DNA of 9,278 bases from CAIVND01 sp035532075 (GTDB taxonomy: Bacteria > Actinomycetota > Acidimicrobiia > Acidimicrobiales > Bog-793). The notes beneath the pieces were generated by a model. The model searched no databases. It was not told where the DNA came from and worked only from the letters and a program-made list of their open reading frames with translations. Shown piece by piece: positions 1 through 5,370 of the stretch. The stretch is taken from assembly GCA_035532075.1 (NCBI GenBank), contig DATKRV010000102.1, forward strand, positions 1 to 9,278. The letters are read 5' to 3'. How positions within the stretch are numbered: the first letter of the stretch is position 1; each line of letters opens with the position of its first letter. The position numbers were made by a program, and so were the translations under genes.

Positions 1-119
1 AGGCAGTTGCGGACACCAACGTCTATCAAAAGGGCATCAAGGTGAGCGACGCAGAGTTGGCTACGGTGCCGCTCAAACGACATGAATTCCACGGGGACTG
101 GAACTACACCATTGCGTAA
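1..119 (+). CDS. Transposase C-terminal fragment, probable ISAzo13 family (partial at left edge)
   Basis: An open frame enters from the left edge (codons in phase with base 3) and stops at TAA 117-119, giving 38 visible residues. The tail contains KVSDAELA followed by RHEFHGDWNYTI. I recognise this from memory as the C-terminal signature of ISAzo13/Rhodopirellula-type DDE transposases, which end in a K-V-S-D...H-F-H-G-x-W-N-Y-T-I pattern. The catalytic DDE region lies outside the window, so completeness and activity cannot be judged. The right end of the insertion sequence should lie between base 120 and the whiB promoter near 157-188. I cannot place its terminal inverted repeat or target duplication without the left end. 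Confidence 0.72.
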   Translation, partial: AVADTNVYQKGIKVSDAELATVPLKRHEFHGDWNYTIA

Positions 120-156
120 ACTGACTCTCGGTGGGCCCTAACGGGCAAATATTCCC

Positions 157-188
157 TTGCAATTGCCTCTCCGAGCCATAAAGATAAT
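157..188 (+). promoter_or_regulatory. Possible whiB promoter
   Basis: TTGCAA at 157-162 could serve as a -35 box and GATAAT at 183-188 (5 of 6 matches to TATAAT) as a -10 box. The 20-nt spacer is longer than ideal, so the -35 is doubtful and the -10 is the better half. Transcription would start around 194-196, inside the dyad at 191-212. It lies immediately downstream of the transposase fragment, so this promoter may sit at or near the insertion sequence end. Confidence 0.35.
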
Positions 189-190
189 CA

Positions 191-212
191 CATCGTTGTA
201 ACTACAACGATG
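191..212. promoter_or_regulatory. Perfect 10-bp inverted repeat upstream of whiB, candidate operator
   Basis: The left arm CATCGTTGTA (191-200) is the exact reverse complement of the right arm TACAACGATG (203-212), with only AC between them. The two-base centre makes a stable RNA hairpin with a normal loop unlikely for the full arms, which favours a binding site for a dimeric protein. It overlaps the predicted transcription start of whiB and ends 39 bases before the start codon, a position suited to a repressor. I do not recognise the sequence as a known regulator's box. Confidence 0.55.
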
Positions 213-220
213 CAACGTGT

Positions 221-237
221 TCGGCAGCAGGTGCCGA
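221..237 (+). promoter_or_regulatory. Small hairpin next to the whiB ribosome binding site
   Basis: TCGGCA (221-226) pairs with TGCCGA (232-237) around a 5-nt loop. The 3' side of the stem touches the purine-rich ribosome binding site at 236-246. In the whiB leader RNA this could modestly affect ribosome access. It is short and could be chance. Confidence 0.25.
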
Positions 238-251
238 GGGAGGAGGGCGCC

Positions 252-530
252 ATGGAAACCTATGCGCTCATTGGCAGCACTGACGAGGCGTGGCAGTCGC
301 AGGCGAACTGCATGGGTGTTGATCCGGAACTCTTTTTTCCAGAGCGTGGTTCTTCAACACGTGAGGCAAAAGAGGTCTGCCGTGGCTGTGTTGTTCGCGT
401 TGAGTGTCTGGAGTTCGCGATTGCCAACGGGGAGAAGTTTGGAATCTGGGGCGGAATGAGCGAGCGGGAAAGACGCAAGGTTCGACGCTCTCGCGTGATG
501 CAAAAGCGGGGGATCGTCGCCGCCTCGTAA
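252..530 (+). CDS. whiB: WhiB-family iron-sulfur transcriptional regulator (WhiB2/WhmD type)
   Basis: This 92-residue WhiB-like protein carries a [4Fe-4S] cluster and acts with sigma factor and partner regulators. The four cluster ligands are Cys20, Cys43, Cys46 and Cys52 (C-x22-C-x2-C-x5-C), followed by GIWGG at 64-68 and a basic C-terminal tail (RERRKVRRSR) for DNA contact. The DPELFFPE, STREAK and KFGIWGG segments match the Streptomyces WhiB/mycobacterial WhiB2 (WhmD) subgroup, which controls septation with WhiA in known species. The ATG at 252 is chosen because a strong purine run, GAGGGAGGAGG, lies at 236-246. An in-frame ATG at 210 falls inside the upstream dyad and lacks a ribosome binding site. 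The gene converges on ftcD. The family is certain; the subgroup is likely. Confidence 0.93.
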   Translation: METYALIGSTDEAWQSQANCMGVDPELFFPERGSSTREAKEVCRGCVVRVECLEFAIANGEKFGIWGGMSERERRKVRRSRVMQKRGIVAAS

Positions 531-637
531 ACAGCGATGGAACAGTCGCTGACCTGTGATCGTGGGGGTCTCGGTGTTTGGCGACCTGATCGATGGTCTC
601 ATTTTAGGCTGGCAATGGGGAGGTCGTCTGGATACTC

Positions 638-1456
638 CTAGCCAAGCCGAAACTCTATCGTCGATTCGCGGCTCAACCCAAGTGCTTCCCAGCGCTCACG
701 TGCGATAGTGCTGAGGATCCTCTCGGGGAGAAGACCGACCAGCTCACATCCTTGGACCCGTCCGCCGAGACTCTTCACCTCGCGGGCGATTAACTCGTAC
801 GCCTTTTCGATGCCAAGGGCTGTTGGATCGATCAGGTTGCATGAAACTTGGAGGGTATCTCCGAGTTCGAGTCCGAGAGCCCTGAGTTCTTTTCTCCTGA
901 TGTTCCTCGCGATGCGTCTTGTCGCATTGGTGTCGACACCACAGATATTGACGTTGAAGGCAATAAGAGCACCGCGTGCGCCGACGCAGCAGGCTCCGGC
1001 TCGGGGGTGCGGGGTTTTCGGGCCAAAATCCGGCTCAAGCTGGAGAAATGCAGATTTACGGAGGTCTGGGAGCGAGCGCTCCGGGCCATAGAGGAAACAG
1101 GGAAGCGCGAGTTCTTCGCTGACTGTTCTGGCAAATTGATTCCTGGCTGTGAGAGCCTCGTCAAGTTGTACCGGATGATCAAGCCCGTCTTTTCCCAGCG
1201 GTACAAATGGGACTACATCGACGATTCCGATACGGGGGTGGACGCCCAGATGGAGACTCAGGTCAAGTTGTCCAACTGCCAATCGGGTCAGTGTGACCGC
1301 ATTTGCAACAATGTCGCCGCCAGCGAGCGTGAACACGCTTCGGTTGTGGTGAATATCGCTATGGATATCAAGAAGAGAGGAACCTGCACTCATGCCCAGC
1401 CGATGGATCAGCGCGGCGTCTCTTCCCTCGCTGATGTTGATAACGCACTCAAGCAT
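638..1456 (-). CDS. ftcD: Glutamate formiminotransferase, stand-alone
   Basis: This 272-residue enzyme matches the formiminotransferase half of FTCD. It moves the formimino group from N-formimino-L-glutamate to tetrahydrofolate, the last step of one histidine degradation route. The N-terminal domain opens with ECVINISEGRD and includes HLGVHPRIG at 69-77, where His73 corresponds to the proposed catalytic histidine of the HPR-x-G motif. The C-terminal subdomain has PDFGP, HPRAGACCVGARG, LIAFNVN and QVSCNLID. There is no cyclodeaminase domain, and no hut genes are visible. Stand-alone short family members can alternatively process 5-formyltetrahydrofolate, so a folate-salvage role is possible. 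ATG 1456 is the first in-frame start after an upstream stop, but it has no clear ribosome binding site. The gene lies 60 bp downstream of the second whiB-like gene on the same strand, so co-transcription is possible. Confidence 0.9.
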   Translation of the reverse strand: MLECVINISEGRDAALIHRLGMSAGSSLLDIHSDIHHNRSVFTLAGGDIVANAVTLTRLAVGQLDLSLHLGVHPRIGIVDVVPFVPLGKDGLDHPVQLDEALTARNQFARTVSEELALPCFLYGPERSLPDLRKSAFLQLEPDFGPKTPHPRAGACCVGARGALIAFNVNICGVDTNATRRIARNIRRKELRALGLELGDTLQVSCNLIDPTALGIEKAYELIAREVKSLGGRVQGCELVGLLPERILSTIARERWEALGLSRESTIEFRLG

Positions 1457-1516
1457 GTTGCAAAAACCAGCGTGTGCGCGAGGAGCTCGCGCAAACTAGT
1501 GGCCTGTCTCTCCGAA

Positions 1517-1762
1517 TTAGTGTTTGATCTCTAGGGCAATCTTGCGGCGCGCTCTTGCAATCCTGCGACGCTCACGCTCTGAGGTCCCTCCCCAGACTCC
1601 ATGATCAATATGGTTGGCGAGGGCGTATTCAAGACAGGACTCTTTTGCGATGCAATCCACGCAGATCTTCCGTGCGACATCAACTCCAACTCCATCGCTC
1701 GGGAAAAACGTTTCAGGTGGCAACTCCCGGCACTTACCTTTTGCCATCCAGTCCGTATCCAT
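1517..1762 (-). CDS. WhiB-like iron-sulfur regulator (second paralogue)
   Basis: This second WhiB-family protein is 81 residues long from the preferred start. Cluster ligands are Cys11, Cys34, Cys37 and Cys43, the same C-x22-C-x2-C-x5-C spacing as the first copy. GVWGG (55-59) and a strongly basic tail (SERERRRIARARRK) follow. The N-terminal DTDWMAKGKCRELPPETFFP is close to family consensus. It differs clearly from the first copy in the ligand-spacer region, so it is a paralogue and not a recent duplicate; I cannot assign a subgroup. ATG 1762 is preferred because GGTGA sits four bases upstream. ATG 1774 (four residues longer) and ATG 1864 (34 longer) are also open. It heads a possible unit with ftcD and is divergent from the small gene at 1999. 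Confidence 0.88.
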   Translation of the reverse strand: MDTDWMAKGKCRELPPETFFPSDGVGVDVARKICVDCIAKESCLEYALANHIDHGVWGGTSERERRRIARARRKIALEIKH

Positions 1763-1766
1763 TACT

Positions 1767-1771
1767 TCACC
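1767..1771 (-). promoter_or_regulatory. Ribosome binding site that decides the start of the second whiB-like gene
   Basis: On the minus strand GGTGA precedes ATG 1762 with a four-base spacer (AGTA). It pairs with the 5' part of the 16S anti-Shine-Dalgarno sequence, for which a short spacer is expected. The alternative ATG at 1774 has only a weak GAAG-type upstream sequence. Confidence 0.45.
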
Positions 1772-1832
1772 CATTTTCTTCAGAAGTGATATCGACGCCA
1801 CAACCCTCTCTTGATGTTGCACCGATCGCTTC

Positions 1833-1848
1833 GCGTACAAGCGTACAC
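1833..1848. repeat. Tandem 8-bp repeat in the divergent control region
   Basis: GCGTACAA (1833-1840) is followed directly by GCGTACAC (1841-1848), two near-identical direct copies. They lie about 70 bp upstream of the second whiB-like gene's start, within the 236-bp non-coding region (1763-1998) it shares with the small gene at 1999. Head-to-tail half-sites at this spacing could bind a regulator, but I do not recognise the motif. The rest of this intergenic region shows no obvious gene or terminator. Confidence 0.4.
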
Positions 1849-1998
1849 GGAGGACCTGGAACATCGGGTTATTTCGGCGCTTCGCACTTTTTTCTTAACC
1901 GTTCAAGCTGGCAAAAAGCTGTGATACGCGACATTTCGGAGGTGAATATCGGCGATACGGGCCGTTAGGCTGTTAGCGATACGAACGAGGAGCAGAAG

Positions 1999-2289
1999 AT
2001 GAGCACTGATTATCACGCATCGACGAACACGCCAGAGCCCCCAAAGGGGCATGTGCGTATCGTTTACCTCGGGCCAGTCGCTCCACACTGGGACGTCGAG
2101 TCCGAGTTCGGGGATCGTGCGGTTATTGAGCCGTTCCGAGAGCGTGCCTTGGCGCGGCTCGTCCTTCTTCCACCCCACGATCCGCAATTTCGAAGGAATC
2201 GTGAACGGGTTGCTCGGGACGCAGAGCGTGAGAATTTGCTACTTGAATGGGATCTTGGCGTTCCCGAGGAATCACTCGCCGTTTCGTGA
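1999..2289 (+). CDS. Small uncharacterised protein
   Basis: This is a 96-residue protein with no family I can name. It begins with a Ser/Thr/Pro-rich segment (1-16), then a hydrophobic stretch HVRIVYLGPVAPHW (18-31), an acidic segment, and an Arg/Leu-rich part with LVLLPPHDPQFRRNRERV. The end is acidic. There is no signal peptide, transmembrane segment or cysteine, so it is probably cytoplasmic. It is judged real because GAGGAG at 1987-1992 sits six bases before the ATG, the frame is open across the gap between flanking genes, and it ends 10 bp before the convergent DUF2342 gene without overlapping it. Other frames over this stretch lack a comparable ribosome binding site. Confidence 0.72.
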   Translation: MSTDYHASTNTPEPPKGHVRIVYLGPVAPHWDVESEFGDRAVIEPFRERALARLVLLPPHDPQFRRNRERVARDAERENLLLEWDLGVPEESLAVS

Positions 2290-2299
2290 AAGAGATTGT

Positions 2300-3508
2300 T
2301 CAGTACAGCTCGGGATGCTCGAGATGGATCCGTTCGAGCCAAAGGCCAGGTGCGTCAAGATCTGCGGGGGTGGGTAAGTTCGACTCGACTACCCACAGCT
2401 GCGCGAGGCTGCGATCACCATTTCTATCGATGACGCCTTGAATGAAGCGGCGACCGCGTTCATACATATCGAAATTTTGCTCCACTCCAACGATCGCATC
2501 GCTCGCGTGTTCACTTTCCGAACGCTCGATTCTTGAGCGAGTAATGGCCTCAGCAATCAATGAACGGGAACCAATTGCACGTTCAGCTACGGTTCGCGAC
2601 ACCCAGTCGCAATAACCGCGTATGACGGTGACAAGTGTTTCGAGCTCGCGCTGATTCTGGTTTTGGGCTGCTGACGCCTGAGAGGGTTCGAGCGTGTTTG
2701 ATCCTCCAAGGATCTCCGCAAGTTCGGACATGCTCGACGGCATTGATGCTTCAAGCTGCTGTTGGAGCGCTTTCGCATCGATGTTGAGCGTCGCTGAGCG
2801 TGAGAGGATCAGGTGTCGAAGGCGTTGTGATACATGAGCTCGGGAGAGAATGCTGTGGATGCTGAGGTCGTTCACGGTCATCCACAGCATGACGTCATTC
2901 ACTGGCAGCGACCAGTCGTTTGCAAATGCTTTGCGATTGTCAAAAACGATTGCCGGACCATCTAAAAAATTTCCTGGGAGCAAGAGGTCGTACTGACCGT
3001 GGGTCCGTTTGCCCAGATGTCCGATCGCTGAACCAAGTTGCATTGCCGCAAGGGTCGGGGCCAACATCGCGAACCATTTTTCCATCATCGCCGGCATGTC
3101 ATTGTGTCCGGAGCTGTCGCTGTCAAAGTTGGTTTTCGAATCGGCCTGGCTACGAACACGGACTATCTCTCCGAGCAGGTCCTTCCAGGAGGTGAGGCTC
3201 CGTTGCACCCAGGCGGTGCGCGTCAGGGTACGAACGGCAATCGGTCCTCCTGATGGCGATGTTGGCATACCGGTGACGTCCGCAACGTGCAAATCTGCAA
3301 TTCGAGCCAATTCATCAGAGGTAATTCGATCCTTCGGATCCACGTTCTTCTCGTCAGGATCGGCAACGATACTCATCGCCAACTGGGAGATAAGGTCAAA
3401 CTGCGTCGGATCTTGTACCTGCATCATTTTCATGACATCCGCAAACATGTTCGGCATAAATCGACCCATCTCGCCTCCGAAATCTTCAAATGGGTCATGA
3501 GATGACAT
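2300..3508 (-). CDS. DUF2342/zincin-2 family protein with degenerate zinc motif
   Basis: This 402-residue protein belongs to the actinobacterial family annotated as 'zinc-dependent metalloprotease' or 'putative hydrolase' (DUF2342, related to coenzyme F420-associated proteins). Family hallmarks are the N-terminal DPFEDFGGEMGRFM, LGSAIGHLG (158-166), LLLPGN (175-180) and the C-terminal MYERGRRFIQGVIDR...LP...LWLERIH pattern. The helix that normally carries HExxH reads WMTVNDLSIH (209-218). The three zinc and catalytic positions align with Asn213, Asp214 and Ile217, so metalloprotease activity is unlikely. No signal peptide or membrane segment is seen. ATG 3508 matches the usual family N-terminus, although its ribosome binding site is poor. 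The gene is divergent from glbO (88 bp) and convergent with the small gene upstream of base 2290 (10 bp). Its function is unknown. Confidence 0.82.
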   Translation of the reverse strand: MSSHDPFEDFGGEMGRFMPNMFADVMKMMQVQDPTQFDLISQLAMSIVADPDEKNVDPKDRITSDELARIADLHVADVTGMPTSPSGGPIAVRTLTRTAWVQRSLTSWKDLLGEIVRVRSQADSKTNFDSDSSGHNDMPAMMEKWFAMLAPTLAAMQLGSAIGHLGKRTHGQYDLLLPGNFLDGPAIVFDNRKAFANDWSLPVNDVMLWMTVNDLSIHSILSRAHVSQRLRHLILSRSATLNIDAKALQQQLEASMPSSMSELAEILGGSNTLEPSQASAAQNQNQRELETLVTVIRGYCDWVSRTVAERAIGSRSLIAEAITRSRIERSESEHASDAIVGVEQNFDMYERGRRFIQGVIDRNGDRSLAQLWVVESNLPTPADLDAPGLWLERIHLEHPELY

Positions 3509-3556
3509 ACCTTGAATCTACCGGTGATTGCACCAAGAATGACCCGCGGTTCGCGC

Positions 3557-3586
3557 GTGACATTGGCAGGTGTCATTTGGTAAGAC
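3557..3586 (+). promoter_or_regulatory. Possible glbO promoter with overlapping dyad
   Basis: GTGACA at 3557-3562 matches TTGACA in five positions. TAAGAC at 3581-3586 is a weak -10 candidate with an 18-nt spacer, predicting a transcript that starts at or just before ATG 3597 with little or no leader. TGACA (3558-3562) and TGTCA (3571-3575) form an inverted repeat with 8 nt between the arms, overlapping the -35. It could be an operator, or chance at this arm length. Confidence 0.3.
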
Positions 3587-3596
3587 TTTGTTCATC

Positions 3597-4001
3597 ATGT
3601 CGTCAATTTTTGAACGCCTCGGAGGAGAGCAATTTTTCACTGAACTGGTTGGCGGTTTCTATGCCAGGATCGAAACCGACCCTGTTTTGCGTCCCATGTA
3701 TCCCGAAGAACTTGATCCGGCGAAGCGCAGATTGCGACTTTTTCTGATGCAGTACTTCGGAGGTCCAACTGCATATGACGAGGAGCGAGGGCATCCGCGT
3801 CTGCGGCTTCGCCATATGGGATTTGTTATTGATCAACGAGCTCGCGATATCTGGCTAAGTCACATGCTTGCCTCGCTTGAGGAACTGCTCTCGACGGCGA
3901 GACTGCCGATATCGAAAGAGGACGAGCACGCCTTGCGTGTCTATCTCGATGAGACCTCGCAGTTCCTTGTGAATCACGGAGGTTTGTCGATTCTCCGCTA
4001 G
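3597..4001 (+). CDS. glbO: Truncated haemoglobin, group II (trHbO)
   Basis: This is a 134-residue 2-over-2 globin of the O group, which binds haem and O2/NO in the cytoplasm and is linked to oxidative or nitrosative protection and respiration. It follows Mycobacterium GlbO closely from memory: FYARIETDPVLRPMYPEE, LRLFLMQYFGGPTAY, ERGHPRLRLRH and DIWL. Key haem-pocket residues are Tyr22 (B10), Tyr35 (CD1), proximal His73 (F8) and Trp86 (G8), all conserved in this group. A GTG at 3570 would add nine residues, but ATG 3597 gives the usual family N-terminus. Neither start has a good ribosome binding site, so a leaderless transcript is possible. The gene is divergent from the DUF2342 gene and convergent with the HtrA-like gene, with 25 bp between stops. 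Confidence 0.93.
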   Translation: MSSIFERLGGEQFFTELVGGFYARIETDPVLRPMYPEELDPAKRRLRLFLMQYFGGPTAYDEERGHPRLRLRHMGFVIDQRARDIWLSHMLASLEELLSTARLPISKEDEHALRVYLDETSQFLVNHGGLSILR

Positions 4002-4026
4002 CGATTACGATTTTTCCCTTCGCGGT

Positions 4027-5304
4027 TCAAGGTGTTGTCGCAACTGTTGCCGGAATGATGACAGTGCGTGGAGAGGATCTGGCAAATACGGTAAGGAGTA
4101 GGGGTGAGCGTGGGGACGCTTGCTCGAGCGCTCTTTCGAATGTCGCCTTGGATGTCACCGTCATCCCATTGACGCCGACGATGATCTCGCCCTTGGCAAG
4201 GCCCGCGTTTGCTCCTGCAAAGCCTTCGACAATGGATTGAATCTGTGCTCCTTCGGGAAGTGTCGGCGACCCGCTCGCGGTCTCACACGAGATGCCAAGC
4301 GTCCGGGTGCTCAACATCTGAGAAGAGATCAAGCTTTCGACAGCACTGCCAAGTAGAGATCCTTGCGCAACGACAAGTCGTCCGGAATCGTCTCCGATCA
4401 CAAAGCCCGAAATGCGACCCAGCCCATTGAGCATTACTGCTCCGAGTGGAGTTGACGCCGTATTCAAATCGGTGGTGAGCGTATTGTTCATAGTCAGGGA
4501 GTTCAGGACTGGCGGTTTCTTGAAGTCTCGGACGGTTCCAATCGCTGTTGCCCCTTGGCTCGAGGTGATCGCAACTATGAGACTCCCCGCCTGGATTGGG
4601 TTGCCGCTTGCAAAAACGGCAACGGGGAGATTTGAGGCACCATTGATGTGCACGAGGTCGACGCCAACTCCGGCGTCTGCTCCTGCGACCGTACCAACGT
4701 ACTGAACTCCAGTGTCGAGGGTGACGAGAATGCTAGACGTATCGCCGCCCTGTGAAAACGGGATGACGAGATATCCAGCGCTATTGACCACGAGGCCGTA
4801 TTCATTTTCATGCTGGCCGTCGACCGTTACCGTAATATGTGCCATTGCCTTCGAGGTGTGACTCACCGCTCTGGTCACGCTCGAGCCGAAGTCTGCCAAT
4901 GCTGGCGTGATATCAGATTCTGCTGCTATCGAAGTTATTGGCACCGAGTTCAGAGCTGAAGTTGCCAGGGAGGAATTGCCGGTCAGCGCGCTGGCAAGAT
5001 GAGTTCCGAGAACGACGAGTCCAGTGGCGAGAAGTGCGCCAACGAGCCCTGCGGTCCAGGCACTGGCACGCGTTGGCTGAGTCTGGAGCCACTTGCGCCG
5101 TACCGCGATGGGATCAAGGCTGACGGGATTGTCTTTGTGGATTTCTGATGGATGCCGCCAAAGCCGATCTTCACGAGGCAGTATCGGGCCAGAGACTTCT
5201 TCGTCCGAAGTCTCGTCAAAGTCATCAGCGAAGTTCGCCACGGCGGTCAAAGCTAGTCCCTGAGCCTTAACTTGGGAGGTCAGGGGCAGGACTGACACTG
5301 TCAT
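4027..5304 (-). CDS. HtrA-like membrane-anchored PDZ protein, probable pseudoprotease
   Basis: This 425-residue protein has the S1C/HtrA architecture. It has a cytoplasmic acidic N-terminus with RLWRHPSEI (47-55), a transmembrane helix at about 84-107, a trypsin-like domain at about 145-310 and a PDZ domain at about 335-415 (GAQIQSIV...GLAKGEIIVGVNG). The protease domain is recognisable (VVNSAGYL 172-179, DLVHI 216-220, TTDLN 277-281, GLGRISGFV 294-302). Against the canonical fold, however, the TNxHV histidine segment reads VIPFSQ (180-185) and the GNSGG serine segment reads TPLGA (285-289), with Leu287 at the serine position. Only Asp216 of the triad remains. Proteolysis is therefore unlikely, and a ligand-binding or sensing role outside the membrane fits better. 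ATG 5304 follows AAGGA with a suitable spacer. The gene is divergent from the MreB-like gene, 66 bp apart. Confidence 0.85.
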   Translation of the reverse strand: MTVSVLPLTSQVKAQGLALTAVANFADDFDETSDEEVSGPILPREDRLWRHPSEIHKDNPVSLDPIAVRRKWLQTQPTRASAWTAGLVGALLATGLVVLGTHLASALTGNSSLATSALNSVPITSIAAESDITPALADFGSSVTRAVSHTSKAMAHITVTVDGQHENEYGLVVNSAGYLVIPFSQGGDTSSILVTLDTGVQYVGTVAGADAGVGVDLVHINGASNLPVAVFASGNPIQAGSLIVAITSSQGATAIGTVRDFKKPPVLNSLTMNNTLTTDLNTASTPLGAVMLNGLGRISGFVIGDDSGRLVVAQGSLLGSAVESLISSQMLSTRTLGISCETASGSPTLPEGAQIQSIVEGFAGANAGLAKGEIIVGVNGMTVTSKATFERALEQASPRSPLLLTVFARSSPRTVIIPATVATTP

Positions 5305-5370
5305 CTTTGATCCTTAGGATGTTGTGAATGTATCCCCTTCCCTCCACGTCCTCGCAGAGGCAACCGTCCC

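Noticed and set aside
210..251. N-terminal extension of whiB from ATG 210
   Set aside because: It has no ribosome binding site, begins inside the dyad and would translate the hairpin region. ATG 252 has a strong site and the usual family N-terminus length.
580..606. Weak hairpin GACC...GGTC followed by a T-rich run between whiB and ftcD
   Set aside because: A four-base stem and a short T run are too weak to call a terminator, although one would be expected between convergent genes.
848..1534. A 228-codon open frame on the plus strand opposite ftcD
   Set aside because: It lies antisense to a strongly recognisable formiminotransferase, has no recognisable domain, and shows a composition typical of a shadow frame.
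1938..1945. A strong GGAGGTGA ribosome-binding-like sequence
   Set aside because: No start codon lies at a suitable distance downstream in an open frame; GTG within it leads only to a nine-codon frame. The real start at 1999 has its own site at 1987-1992.
4002..4026. T run (GATTTTTCCC) between the glbO and HtrA-like stops
   Set aside because: There is no stable GC-rich stem directly before it, so an intrinsic terminator is not supported.
5310..5320. Small palindrome with ATCCT and AGGAT arms beside the HtrA-like start
   Set aside because: The arms are only five bases around a single base, and the sequence is accounted for by the AAGGA ribosome binding site on the minus strand.
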